This document shows positions 1 through 8,407 of a stretch of 12,112 bases of DNA, one piece after another. The stretch lies in assembly GCA_003448685.1 (NCBI GenBank), contig DLXW01000278.1:5866-17977 (forward strand), written 5' to 3'. The stretch's first letter is position 1. Each line of letters begins with the position of its first letter. The notes below the pieces were generated by a model, which had not been told where the DNA came from, searched no databases, and saw only the letters and a program-made list of their open reading frames with translations. Source of the DNA: Cyanothece sp. UBA12306. Lineage in GTDB: Bacteria; Cyanobacteriota; Cyanobacteriia; Cyanobacteriales; Microcystaceae. Both the position numbers and the translations under genes were made by a program.

Positions 1-36
1 AGTACATATTTTATAAAGTGACAAGAATTACAGATA

Positions 37-2394
37 ATGAAGTTTAAACAAATTAATCGGCATCTAAAACGTGTGTTTGTACTTGCGGTTTTAGTTTTTT
101 TTCTGACAGTCTCCTCTCAGGGGCTATTTGAAAAATTTTATAAAGATTATTTTTTTAGTAGTAATCCACAACACTTCGAGTTCATTATTGGGGCTACCCT
201 AGGCAGTTTTTTTCCAATTTCTGCTGTTGCTTACCTCTTATTTCAACATGATACACAACGCAGAAAGTTAGCAAGAGGATTTTGGTTGCTGGGCATTGAT
301 GTAAAAGGAGATTTAGAACAGAAAGATTTAGAGTTAATAAAAAACAATTCTCAAGCTCGCCATTTGGGCGACGAGGATTGGAATCCCGATGATTGGGACG
401 TAGAGGCTTATGGTGAATATTTTAAAATTGTTAATGAACGTTCCAATGTTAAATGGAATTATGTTGTCCAATCTATACCTCCAATTTTAACTACCATATT
501 AGGCCTGTGCTTGTTTACAAATCAGGAGCAAATCAACACTTTACTCTCCCTTGAAGCATCAGGTTCAAATGTTACATTAAAAGCTATACAGTTCGGTTTC
601 CTTGGTTCTTATATCTTCTCTGTACAATTAGTTTACCGTCGCTACACGACCCTGGATTTACAGCTAAGTGTATATATGTATTGTGCGTTGACCATGATCT
701 CTGGGATAGCCTTTAACTTTGTTGCATTCGAGGCTATTAATGCTTTAAATAACAGCCAAGGAACTCAGACTGCTACTGGTTTGGCAGGAGGTATTATAGC
801 CATTGTTGCCTTTTCTCTGGGGTATTTTCCCTATTTAGCAATCAGTTGGTTCAACCACGTGGGATACACAGCATTGGGAATACAAAAACGTCGGTCCGAT
901 GCCCTACCCTTGAGTTTAATTGATGGAATTAGCCAATTTCATGAGACACGCTTACGGGATGAAGGAATAGACAATGTACAAAATTTAGCTTCGATCTCCA
1001 TAGACGAGCTACTCATTAATACTCGCTTTAGTGCCGCAGAGATAATCTCATGGGTGGATCAAGCCATACTTTACCTATATATTGATCCTAACGAAATTGA
1101 AATCTTCCGTCGAGGAGGTGTAAGGTGTTTCACCGACTTACGAGACTATTGGGGTCCTTATTTTAAGGCTTATCATACGGTAGGAAGCTCTAAACAGAAG
1201 CTAATCGAAACTATCCGTCATTCAGCATCTTTTTCTAAACTCAATACTAAAGAAAAGTTTATTAAGTATTCCAGTGAGCTATCAGATAATCTACTTTCTT
1301 TCTTCGATTATGAACAAAAGTTGAATGAAGACAAAGACAAGGACAACAATTTCTTAAAGCAATTGTATGAGCAAAGAAAGGAATTGGCCTTGAATTTGAA
1401 GACTACCCCTGATTATCTTGATGCATTATATTTAGCCACTAAATCTGGGCCAAATCTATCTTATATCAGACATTACTGGAATAATTTAGAGAATATAGCC
1501 AATATTAATCAAGAGAAAAAATCCGTAAGATGGGAAAAGCACAAGAAAGATATCAAAAAAGAAGGACATAAGGAGCGTATATACCAGAAAAAAGACTTGT
1601 TAGAGACAGATAGAGACAGGGACAGTCTATTATCGCTTTTAGTCTCTTACGGAAAATCTCTGGAGGATGATGAATGGAAAGGATGGCAATTAGAAAACGA
1701 CACGCCAAAAGATCAGATGTATTTTCATCTTGGTATGGCATCACGTATCCATGATTATGGCGATTGGTTAAAGCCAGACTTGGAGGAAAAAGCTTACCTT
1801 AAAGCTATTGAGATTGCCCCAGATTTTTCTAAACCTTACAACGCCTTAGCATGGTTTTACTATCAACAAAAATATAACCTTCAAAAGGCAAAAAACTTAG
1901 CAACTAAAGCAGTAGAATTAGCAACTAAACAGGTAAATGGTAAAGATATTATTACTACTTTTCAAACCCTAATTAGTTCTGCTTTGGATACCAAGATCAG
2001 AATAGAAATACTTTTAGCTGAGCAAGAAACTGACCCAGAAAAAAAGAAAAATTTGCTTAATAATGTGACTCAGATATTAGTTAAAATAGAAGAAATAATG
2101 GCAAAGTTCAATGAGCAAGACAAACAAGATTTATTAAAGGAAGATAACATAAGTTATTATCTCGATTTTCTTGATACCTTAGTCTATACAAAAGTATCCT
2201 TGGCTCAGGAAAAAACTAATCAACAGGAAAAAGAAAAATTACTGAATGACGCGGAGAGTAAATTACAAGAGGGAGAAATAATAATAAAAAATATACCTAA
2301 CAAAGGAGAACAGAATTGGTTAGAAAATAATATTTTTAATGTAGACAAACACAGAAAGAATATTAAAGAACAGCGAAGATCATCAGGAATATAA
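37..2394 (+). CDS. Large multi-pass membrane protein with HhH-like segment and TPR-like C-terminal region, function unknown
   Basis: I do not recognise this 785-residue protein as a named family. Hydrophobic stretches near residues 11-27, 48-69, 145-163, 180-200, 211-236 and 246-270 predict about six membrane segments. An acidic soluble loop (about 85-140, rich in D, E and W) lies between the second and third. Residues 293-345 carry a pattern like a helix-hairpin-helix: GIS, then RLRDEGI, then LASI, then WVDQAIL. The rest is soluble, charged and helical. Residues about 560-650 resemble TPR units (motifs KAIEIAPDF and YNALAWFYY), followed by coiled-coil-like, Lys/Glu-rich sequence to the end. 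ATG at 37 is the first in-frame start after a TGA at 19-21; I see no clear Shine-Dalgarno. The gene looks intact. It converges on the DUF29 gene, and any operon partner would lie upstream of the window. A membrane-anchored scaffold or effector is only a guess. Confidence 0.8.
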   Translation: MKFKQINRHLKRVFVLAVLVFFLTVSSQGLFEKFYKDYFFSSNPQHFEFIIGATLGSFFPISAVAYLLFQHDTQRRKLARGFWLLGIDVKGDLEQKDLELIKNNSQARHLGDEDWNPDDWDVEAYGEYFKIVNERSNVKWNYVVQSIPPILTTILGLCLFTNQEQINTLLSLEASGSNVTLKAIQFGFLGSYIFSVQLVYRRYTTLDLQLSVYMYCALTMISGIAFNFVAFEAINALNNSQGTQTATGLAGGIIAIVAFSLGYFPYLAISWFNHVGYTALGIQKRRSDALPLSLIDGISQFHETRLRDEGIDNVQNLASISIDELLINTRFSAAEIISWVDQAILYLYIDPNEIEIFRRGGVRCFTDLRDYWGPYFKAYHTVGSSKQKLIETIRHSASFSKLNTKEKFIKYSSELSDNLLSFFDYEQKLNEDKDKDNNFLKQLYEQRKELALNLKTTPDYLDALYLATKSGPNLSYIRHYWNNLENIANINQEKKSVRWEKHKKDIKKEGHKERIYQKKDLLETDRDRDSLLSLLVSYGKSLEDDEWKGWQLENDTPKDQMYFHLGMASRIHDYGDWLKPDLEEKAYLKAIEIAPDFSKPYNALAWFYYQQKYNLQKAKNLATKAVELATKQVNGKDIITTFQTLISSALDTKIRIEILLAEQETDPEKKKNLLNNVTQILVKIEEIMAKFNEQDKQDLLKEDNISYYLDFLDTLVYTKVSLAQEKTNQQEKEKLLNDAESKLQEGEIIIKNIPNKGEQNWLENNIFNVDKHRKNIKEQRRSSGI

Positions 2395-2441
2395 ATTATA
2401 TGAAATCAGCTTAATGAGTAAACGTTTAAATTTTTTCTAAG

Positions 2442-2532
2442 TTATAGCAGTCCCTAAGGCGATTAGGACATTTATAAAGCTTGAAATCGAGTCATAGCTT
2501 AATTATACATTCTTAATTCTGCATTCTTAATT
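2442..2532 (-). repeat. Dispersed repeat, copy A (five heptamers plus conserved core)
   Basis: Read on the minus strand, this copy begins with five head-to-tail heptamers (2532-2498): AATTAAG, AATGCAG, AATTAAG, AATGTAT, AATTAAG. The core follows: CTATGACTCGATTTC, then AAGCTTTATAAATGTCC, ending in GGGACTGCTATAA. The core end can fold, because GTCC-C-TAA pairs with TTA-GGAC (plus strand 2450-2469). The heptamer-plus-core arrangement recurs at 4982-5043 and 11259-11350. It fills the space between two convergent genes. It could be a short interspersed repeat or a non-autonomous mobile remnant; no transposase is visible. Confidence 0.75.
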
Positions 2533-2543
2533 GCGCGTAGCGC
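2533..2543. other. Small GC-rich palindromic hairpin at the DUF29 3' end
   Basis: GCGC-GTA-GCGC is an inverted repeat in otherwise AT-rich sequence, between the heptamer array of repeat copy A and the stop codon of the DUF29 gene, whose last base it overlaps. It could act as a transcript end or be part of the repeat boundary. It has no T-tract, so a classical Rho-independent terminator is not supported. Confidence 0.35.
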
Positions 2544-3001
2544 TATAATTCAGGAAACCAATCCTTATTTAAAAGTTGCTCAATAGTTGCAATTTTATTA
2601 TGAGGAATTTCCTGATTGATTAAATGAGAAACGATTTCTCGTGCATCTAGAAAGCAATCATCGATTATTTCAGCTAAGTAGGGTTTGAGACTAGGACTAT
2701 CTTTGAGTAAATCATTTATTTGTTTCCTAAATGCGGTAATTTCTGATTTCCATTTATTAGCATTATAGTTTCGTTCTGATGTCCAATAAACTAACTTGAA
2801 CAAATGCTCCAAGAGTCGAGTCAATAAGCTTTTTAAAGCTCGTTTATCACTTTTGCCCATACTTTCTAGTTCCTCAATCAAATTTTCTCGATCAAGGGCA
2901 GAAAAATGACTGTTGCGCAATTGTTCTATCGTAGTCTGTAACCATAGGTAATAATCTTGATCGTATAAGGTTTGGGTTAATATTTCTGCATTTAGGGTCA
3001 T
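2543..3001 (-). CDS. DUF29 domain-containing protein
   Basis: This 152-residue protein fits the DUF29 family over its whole length. The N-terminal signature is LYDQDYYLWLQ (about 12-22), followed by LDRENLIEELESMG (about 36-49), then a helical stretch with LLEHLFKLVYW and the SPSL...L..I......AR pattern near 102-122. DUF29 proteins are small, all-helical and very common in cyanobacteria; their function is unknown and I do not propose one. The gene starts with ATG at 3001 without a clear Shine-Dalgarno. It lies 61 bp downstream of the CbiG-CobJ gene on the same strand, so read-through is possible, but a TATAAT hexamer in the gap suggests its own promoter. The 3' end abuts a GC hairpin and repeat copy A. 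Confidence 0.85.
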   Translation of the reverse strand: MTLNAEILTQTLYDQDYYLWLQTTIEQLRNSHFSALDRENLIEELESMGKSDKRALKSLLTRLLEHLFKLVYWTSERNYNANKWKSEITAFRKQINDLLKDSPSLKPYLAEIIDDCFLDAREIVSHLINQEIPHNKIATIEQLLNKDWFPEL

Positions 3002-3037
3002 ACACGCTTATCACCGCTATTGATTAATTTATTATCT

Positions 3038-3043
3038 ATTATA
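3038..3043 (-). promoter_or_regulatory. Possible -10 box for the DUF29 gene
   Basis: The minus strand reads TATAAT here, 36 bp before the ATG of the DUF29 gene. No good TTGACA-like -35 hexamer lies 16-18 bp further upstream, and the DNA is AT-rich, so the match could be chance. Confidence 0.3.
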
Positions 3044-3062
3044 GAATACATTAAACTTTTAA

Positions 3063-4928
3063 TTATGAATTATACCCTCTCGGTGTAATCATCCAATTAT
3101 GATGGTTATAAGTACTAGAATTACCAATAATAACAGTTGTCAACATATCAATGGGAAAATTGAGCATTTCTTGAAGACAAGTTAGAGTAATTTCCTCATC
3201 TTTTCGGTAAGCAGAACGAACTAAAGCAACAGGAGTTTGTGGATCACGATATTTTAGAAATACTTCTTGAGTATAGATAATTTGTGTAGTTCTTGTTTGC
3301 GATCGCGGATTATAAATAGCTGTTACAAAATCCCCCATTGCTGCTGCTTCTAACCGCTTTTTAATAACCTCCCAAGGGGTTAATAAATCACTTAAACTAA
3401 TGGCGCAAAAATCGTGCATTAAAGGTGTACCTACCCTCGATGCAGCGGCTTGTAAAGCCGTAATTCCTGGGAATACTTCTACTTGGGGTGTTTTACCATC
3501 CCAACCCTGTTTTTTTAGTTCTTCTAAAACTAATCCTGCCATCCCATAAATACCACAATCTCCTGAAGAAATAACGGCTACGGTCAACCCCCATTGGGCT
3601 AATTCTATCGCCCTTAAAGCTCTTTTTTTCTCCTGGGTAATGGGTAAAGCTTCGATAATTTGTCCAGGACGTTTTAGGGGTTTAATTAAGTCTAAATAGA
3701 GGGAATAACCAATAATTACATCTGCTTGATTAATAGCAGTTTTGGCAGCAGCAGTAATTTGATTAAGACTTCCTGGCCCCATTCCTACTAAATATAATTG
3801 TCCTGTTCTTCCTGTATATTCTAGATTAGATTGGGCAATAGCTACGGTTACAGTTCCTTCATTTTCTGACTTAATAATTTGTTTTGCAACTATCAAAGAA
3901 GATGGTGAAGTCTGGGACGAAATAGCAGCAGTAATAGCAGATGCTTCAGCAACACTGGGGGTTCCTACTTCTTGTGCAACGATATTTGAGGGGTTAGGAA
4001 CTTCTACTGTTTTTAGAAGATTAGGAGGAAAGGTTTTGAGGGGTAATTGTTGTTTTTGGCAGTATTCTATTAAGCCAATTTCATCAGCTTTTAGATCAAT
4101 AGTTGCGATTCCTGCAATAGCATCAATGGCTAAATGTTGCTGTTGAAATACTTGATTAATTGCCCTTTCAATCAAGCTTTGGGATGTCCCTCGAATGCAA
4201 CCAATTCCTACCCATAAAACACGGGGATGCCATTGAATTTTAGGGAGATTAGATTCTTCGGGGAAACGTCTTTGAGTGGCACTAATCCAAATTCTACCTT
4301 TAGCTTGGGTAGTTTCATTGATTTCAGGAAAACCAAAATAAAAAGGATGATTTTCTGGTAGATTATCTTGCCAAAGAGTTGACCCCACTTCTTGAATTAC
4401 TTCAACTTTTTCTCCAGAGGCAATTAAACTACTAATCTTAGTCCAATTTCCTTGACCTTTACGCCATCCAAAAGGTACACCTAAGATATCAATTCCAGGC
4501 AAATTTAGACTATTAACTGCTCCTGTAATGATGGGTTTAGCATTTAGTAAATGGGCAATTAATTGGGTTAATTGATCGGCTTTCCCTTGATGTCCACTAC
4601 ATAAACTAATAACAAATTCACCCATTTGATCAATGACAATAATTGCTGGATCATGAAATTTTTCCTCTAATAAAGGGGCAATTAATCGCACCACTGCTCC
4701 CGTTGCTAAACAAAAAATTAAGGCTTTATTTTGCTGCCAAATTGTGGGAAGATGCTCCTTGAGAGTTGTTTGATAAATGTAGGTATTTTCTAGATTATTC
4801 TCATTTTCTCTAAGATGAAGAGTAGCACCAATTTGCTGGCAAAGTGGTTGTAATGTTTGGATAGCTTGAGGGGTTGTTGCAATAGCTGCTATAGGATGAA
4901 AGGGAACAAAAGATGATAAGCTATTCAT
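3063..4928 (-). CDS. cobJ: Fused cobalt-precorrin-5A hydrolase (CbiG) and precorrin-3B C17-methyltransferase (CobJ/CbiH)
   Basis: This 621-residue cytoplasmic enzyme carries two consecutive functions of corrin-ring synthesis. Residues about 10-350 are CbiG-like: N-terminal ATGAVVRLIAPLL (75-87), SLCSGHQGKADQL (108-120), and a C-terminal part with GIGCIRGTS (241-249). CbiG opens the delta-lactone of cobalt-precorrin-5A and releases acetaldehyde. Residues about 376-615 are a SAM-dependent tetrapyrrole methylase of CobJ/CbiH type: YLVGMGPGS (379-387) for SAM binding, SSGDCGIYGMAG (454-465), FPGITALQAAA (486-496) and AIYNPRS (537-543). This half methylates C17 and drives ring contraction. A linker of roughly 25 residues joins them, and all main motifs look intact. 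Such fusions are known in cyanobacteria and fit the anaerobic-type (cobalt-early) pathway. ATG at 4928 has no strong Shine-Dalgarno. No other cobalamin gene is adjacent. Confidence 0.93.
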   Translation of the reverse strand: MNSLSSFVPFHPIAAIATTPQAIQTLQPLCQQIGATLHLRENENNLENTYIYQTTLKEHLPTIWQQNKALIFCLATGAVVRLIAPLLEEKFHDPAIIVIDQMGEFVISLCSGHQGKADQLTQLIAHLLNAKPIITGAVNSLNLPGIDILGVPFGWRKGQGNWTKISSLIASGEKVEVIQEVGSTLWQDNLPENHPFYFGFPEINETTQAKGRIWISATQRRFPEESNLPKIQWHPRVLWVGIGCIRGTSQSLIERAINQVFQQQHLAIDAIAGIATIDLKADEIGLIEYCQKQQLPLKTFPPNLLKTVEVPNPSNIVAQEVGTPSVAEASAITAAISSQTSPSSLIVAKQIIKSENEGTVTVAIAQSNLEYTGRTGQLYLVGMGPGSLNQITAAAKTAINQADVIIGYSLYLDLIKPLKRPGQIIEALPITQEKKRALRAIELAQWGLTVAVISSGDCGIYGMAGLVLEELKKQGWDGKTPQVEVFPGITALQAAASRVGTPLMHDFCAISLSDLLTPWEVIKKRLEAAAMGDFVTAIYNPRSQTRTTQIIYTQEVFLKYRDPQTPVALVRSAYRKDEEITLTCLQEMLNFPIDMLTTVIIGNSSTYNHHNWMITPRGYNS

Positions 4929-4981
4929 GGAATTTTGGATTTTACCTTAAATTGACAAAAAAATTCTATTGCGATCGGCAA

Positions 4982-5043
4982 AATTAAGAATTAAGAATGT
5001 AGAATGCAGAATCAAGCTATGACTGAATTTTAAGCTTTATATG
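4982..5043 (+). repeat. Dispersed repeat, copy B (five heptamers plus truncated core)
   Basis: Five heptamers run from 4982 to 5016: AATTAAG, AATTAAG, AATGTAG, AATGCAG, AATCAAG. The core then reads CTATGACTGAATTT and TAAGCTTTATATGG, after which similarity to copies A and C stops. The TGTCC and GGGACTGCTATA end seen in copy A is missing, so this copy looks truncated. It sits between the start of the CbiG-CobJ gene and the end of a Uma2 gene, in opposite orientation to copy A. Confidence 0.7.
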
Positions 5044-5143
5044 GGGTTTCTCAATTTATTCATTTTTAAATTATTCTAATACTTGATTAGTAAAGGTCTC
5101 TTCTCCTTTTTTAATTTTTTCTATCCATAATAGAGGGACAATT

Positions 5144-5157
5144 CAAAATCCAAAATC
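5144..5157 (+). repeat. Two tandem CAAAATC heptamers
   Basis: CAAAATC occurs twice in tandem just downstream of the Uma2 stop codon. Short heptanucleotide tandem repeats of this sort are common between cyanobacterial genes. The rest of the spacer (5044-5168) is AT-rich with T-tracts, and I see no further gene or signal in it. Confidence 0.45.
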
Positions 5158-5168
5158 AGACTAATACC

Positions 5169-5906
5169 TTAAATATTATCAGGATCTATTCCCTGTTCTC
5201 TTAATAATTGAGCCATTCGATCAATACGTTGTCTTTCTATCTCAAATTTTTCATCCCCTGTTAATAAAATATTACCTGATTTATCGCACCACCTCAACCA
5301 TCGATCATAAAATTTGTCTTCAAATTTACCTGACCACAAAGTTAATCCTAAATTAACGTCTTCTAACCAATAATTATCCTGTAATTGATAGTTAGTTATT
5401 TGTCTTTTATAGACTTGTAAAACCTGATCACTTAAATAATTTAATGGATCAAAAATAATATAATAGCCTACTCCTGCATCGAGATAATCTTCAAGTTTAG
5501 TACTTAACTCATTACCAACTTTATTAGAAACAATTTCAATGGCAATTTCGGGAGCTTTAGCAAAATTCCAAGTAAAATAAGAACGGTTCTTCTTGTGATG
5601 CCAATCTTCTGGACATTCTACCCGTAAACTTAACATTACATCAGGAACCAAAGGAGGTTTTTTATTGGCATAAAATAACCCCACATTGGCTGTTACTAAA
5701 AAAGGAATGTCTAATTCCAAAGAACTATAAGCAGAGGACGTTAATAACCGTTGTTGCTTTTCTGAAATAATGTTATCCACCGGTTGCTTATCCTCAATTA
5801 AGATATCACTAATATCTGGTTCAGGCATTAATTCCCATTCGGTTGCTGATGAATCTAAGGGAGGAGAACTACTATCAATATTAGGAGGATTTTCTGTTAC
5901 TTTCAT
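5169..5906 (-). CDS. Uma2 family (DUF820) putative PD-(D/E)XK nuclease-fold protein
   Basis: The 245-residue protein matches the Uma2/DUF820 family, which has a restriction-endonuclease-like fold. The visible core is VPDVMLS (D89), AIEIVSNK (E124), K137 in KLEDYLDAG, and GVGYYIIFDP (145-154); D89, E124 and K137 are the likely metal-binding and catalytic set. The first 50 or so residues are Ser/Pro/Asp-rich and probably disordered. The C-terminus (about 220-240) is a charged helix, EIERQRIDRMAQLL, typical of cyanobacterial members. Nuclease activity is inferred from the fold, and the cellular role is unknown. The start ATG at 5906 lacks a Shine-Dalgarno; a minus-strand TATAGT at 5965-5960 could be its -10 box, but no good -35 is present. 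It is divergent from the malic enzyme gene. Its sequence differs clearly from the two Uma2 genes at the right end of the window. Confidence 0.85.
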   Translation of the reverse strand: MKVTENPPNIDSSSPPLDSSATEWELMPEPDISDILIEDKQPVDNIISEKQQRLLTSSAYSSLELDIPFLVTANVGLFYANKKPPLVPDVMLSLRVECPEDWHHKKNRSYFTWNFAKAPEIAIEIVSNKVGNELSTKLEDYLDAGVGYYIIFDPLNYLSDQVLQVYKRQITNYQLQDNYWLEDVNLGLTLWSGKFEDKFYDRWLRWCDKSGNILLTGDEKFEIERQRIDRMAQLLREQGIDPDNI

Positions 5907-6050
5907 TACTTTTAACTGAATATTTTAAGACTTAGCATTAGCCTATATCTTCTGGTTACACTATAACAGATTTTAACTAAACCTAATAGTTACTTGTAAT
6001 TTGAAGAAATATTAATAATAGAAGTTAATAAAATCAATAACAACTAAAAT

Positions 6051-6054
6051 AGGG
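6051..6054 (+). promoter_or_regulatory. Ribosome binding site of the malic enzyme gene
   Basis: AGGG lies 8 bases before the ATG at 6063 and supports that start over the second in-frame ATG at codon 6. Confidence 0.5.
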
Positions 6055-6062
6055 TAATAATT

Positions 6063-8339
6063 ATGTTGAATTTGGATATGCCTTCTTTACCCGAAGATTC
6101 TCTAAATTATCATCGTTATGATCGTCCTGGTAAACTAGAAGTTAACCCGACCAAACCCTTTTTAACTCAAAGAGATCTTTCCTTAGCTTATACCCCTGGA
6201 GTTGCTGAACCTTGCCGTCAAATTGTCCAAGATCCCGAACAAGCATATAATTACACAACCAAAGGTAATCTAGTAGCTGTCGCCAGTAATGGTTCAGCAG
6301 TATTAGGATTAGGAAATATTGGACCATTAGCAGGAAAACCTGTAATGGAGGGGAAAGCGATCCTCTTCAAACGTTTTGCTGACATTGATGTTTTCGACCT
6401 AGAAATTAACGCAACAGATCCCGATCAATTCATCAATATTATCAAAAGTCTGGAGCCTACTTTTGGAGGAATTAACCTCGAAGATATCAAAGCTCCCGAT
6501 AGTTTTTATATTGAAGAAAAGCTGAAAAAACAGATGCAAATTCCGGTGTTTCATGACGACCAACATGGAACAGCCATTATCACCGGAGCCGCCCTATTAA
6601 ATGCCCTGAAAATCGCAGATAAAGCCATAGAAAAAGTCAAAATCGTTTATTGTGGAGCAGGAGCAGCCGCGATCGCCTGTGCTAAACTCCATTTAACCTT
6701 AGGAATACAGCCAGAAAATCTACTAATGTGCGATCGCCAGGGGGTTATTTACCAAGGTAGAACCGAAGACATCAACCCCTACAAAGCCCAATTTGCAGCC
6801 CTTACTTCTGCTCGTACCCTAGCTGACGCACTGGAAAATGCCGATGTTTTTATTGGGTTATCGGTCAAAGGAGCTTTATCCGAGGCTATATTGAAGAGTA
6901 TGGCCCCGAGTCCCATCGTCTTGGCTCTAGCTAACCCCGATCCCGAAATCGAGTATCAAACCGCCAAAAATGTCCGTCCTGATGCCATTATTGCCACTGG
7001 ACGCTCCGACTATCCTAACCAAGTTAACAATGTTTTGGGATTTCCCTTCATTTTTCGAGGGGCCCTTGATGTCAGGGCCTCAGAAATTAATGAAGCCATG
7101 AAAATTGCCGCAGTTAATGCCTTAGTCAAGCTTACCCACGAAGAAGTACCCCATTCAGTTTTAAGAGCCTATGGACTGCAAAAACTGAGTTTTGGACCAG
7201 ACTACCTCATTCCCAAACCCTTCGACCATCGGGTACTATTTTGGGTAGCTCCTGCGGTAGCCAAAGCAGCCATAGAAACAGGAGTAGGGAGAAAATCTTT
7301 TAACCTAGAAGACTATCCCCAAGCGTTAGAAAAACGGATGGGAGTATCCTCACAAATTATCCGTTACAGCGTCCAAAAAGCCAAAACAGATCCTAAACGC
7401 ATCGTCTTTCCCGAAGGAGATCACGACAAAATTCTCACAGCTTGTCAGATTTTAATCGAAGAAGGCATTGCCCATCCCATTTTGATTGGTTCTCGGTCCA
7501 AAATTCGTCAACGCATTGCAGACTTAGGCTTAAATCTACCAGATATTCCCATTGAAGATCCTCAACATTCTGCTAAAACTCACAATTATGTAGAGGAATT
7601 ATTCAAGTTACGTCAACGCAAAGGAATGACTTTGATCCAGGCCAGAAAAAGTCTCCTCAACCCCAATGTTTTTGGCTCAATGATGGTTCATTTAGGGGAT
7701 GCAGATGGGTTAGTAGCTGGTATTAGTCAATCCTATCCTGAAACCATTCGACCCGCATTGCAAATTATTGGGACTAACCCTGAGGTTACTTCCGTCTCGG
7801 GGCTCTATATAATGCTGTTTAAACACCGTGTCTATTTCTTAGCTGATACCACGGTTAATATTGAACCCTCGGCCGAAGTATTGGCGAATATTGCCCGAGA
7901 AAGTGCCAAATTTGTGCAACGCCTCCATATTGTACCTCGCGTTGCTATGTTGTCCTTTTCCAATTTTGGCAGCACTAAACACCCCTTATGCGATCGCGTT
8001 AAACAGGCAGTAGAGTTAGTTAAACAGCGAGATCCCAACTTAATTATCGATGGGGAAATGCAAGCAGATACGGCAGTTAATCCCATTTTAGCCCAAGAAC
8101 ACTATCCCTTTTCTGCCATTCAAGGAGATGCCAATGTCTTGATTTTCCCCGATCTTCAGTCTGGTAATATCGCTTATAAATTATTGCAAGAATTGGGTGG
8201 AGGAGACACCCTCGGTCCTATTTTATTAGGAATGAGAAAATCTGTTCATGTTGTCGGAAGAGGCTGTCAAATTAGCAATATTGTTAATATGGCCGCGATC
8301 GCAGTTTTGGATGCTCAAGCAGATCAAACCAAAGCTTGA
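6063..8339 (+). CDS. maeB: NADP-dependent malic enzyme with phosphotransacetylase-like C-terminal domain (MaeB type)
   Basis: This 758-residue enzyme decarboxylates malate oxidatively to pyruvate and CO2, giving NADPH in the cytosol. Its length is close to that of E. coli MaeB (about 759). The catalytic half (about 15-430) shows [12 protein letters not shown] (Tyr43), MEGKAILF (general-base Lys98), INLEDIKAP (metal ligands E140/D141), FHDDQHGTA (D165/D166) and the Rossmann loop CGAGAAA (197-203). The C-terminal half (about 435-755) is phosphotransacetylase-like, beginning at [10 protein letters not shown] (449-458). In characterised MaeB proteins this tail has no transacetylase activity and transmits acetyl-CoA control, so the same is inferred here. 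No key residue appears lost. The gene stands alone: divergent from a Uma2 gene, convergent with psaK. Four HIP1 octamers (starting at 6669, 6730, 7990 and 8295) lie inside it. The cofactor is assigned by family, not read from residues. Confidence 0.93.
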   Translation: MLNLDMPSLPEDSLNYHRYDRPGKLEVNPTKPFLTQRDLSLAYTPGVAEPCRQIVQDPEQAYNYTTKGNLVAVASNGSAVLGLGNIGPLAGKPVMEGKAILFKRFADIDVFDLEINATDPDQFINIIKSLEPTFGGINLEDIKAPDSFYIEEKLKKQMQIPVFHDDQHGTAIITGAALLNALKIADKAIEKVKIVYCGAGAAAIACAKLHLTLGIQPENLLMCDRQGVIYQGRTEDINPYKAQFAALTSARTLADALENADVFIGLSVKGALSEAILKSMAPSPIVLALANPDPEIEYQTAKNVRPDAIIATGRSDYPNQVNNVLGFPFIFRGALDVRASEINEAMKIAAVNALVKLTHEEVPHSVLRAYGLQKLSFGPDYLIPKPFDHRVLFWVAPAVAKAAIETGVGRKSFNLEDYPQALEKRMGVSSQIIRYSVQKAKTDPKRIVFPEGDHDKILTACQILIEEGIAHPILIGSRSKIRQRIADLGLNLPDIPIEDPQHSAKTHNYVEELFKLRQRKGMTLIQARKSLLNPNVFGSMMVHLGDADGLVAGISQSYPETIRPALQIIGTNPEVTSVSGLYIMLFKHRVYFLADTTVNIEPSAEVLANIARESAKFVQRLHIVPRVAMLSFSNFGSTKHPLCDRVKQAVELVKQRDPNLIIDGEMQADTAVNPILAQEHYPFSAIQGDANVLIFPDLQSGNIAYKLLQELGGGDTLGPILLGMRKSVHVVGRGCQISNIVNMAAIAVLDAQADQTKA

Positions 8340-8381
8340 CACTCCTCCGCTAAAATCTTTGATTTAAGGGGGGAGTGTCAA
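8336..8381. terminator. Stem-loop between convergent maeB and psaK
   Basis: TTGACACTCC (8336-8345) pairs perfectly with GGAGTGTCAA (8372-8381), and the stem can extend by a T-G and two C-G pairs. Within the loop TAAA and TTTA can pair again. The left arm contains the maeB TGA stop codon. Its position between two convergent 3' ends suits a shared transcript end or an mRNA-protecting hairpin. Neither strand has a T-tract after the stem, so a classical intrinsic terminator is not proven. The arm TTGACACTCC also resembles sequence near ends of IS200/IS605-type elements in cyanobacteria, so a remnant is possible. Confidence 0.5.
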
Positions 8382-8407
8382 CAGATGTTTCAGACTAGCA
8401 GCAAAAA

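Noticed and set aside
1553..1744. Minus-strand open frame inside the first gene
   Set aside because: It is short, antisense to the charged helical region, and has no start signal or family resemblance.
4982..5016. Possible CRISPR array from short regular repeats
   Set aside because: The units are contiguous 7-base repeats without spacers and no cas genes are present; it is a heptanucleotide repeat.
7832..8086. Minus-strand open frame inside maeB
   Set aside because: It is antisense to the phosphotransacetylase-like domain, with no ribosome binding site or recognisable motif.
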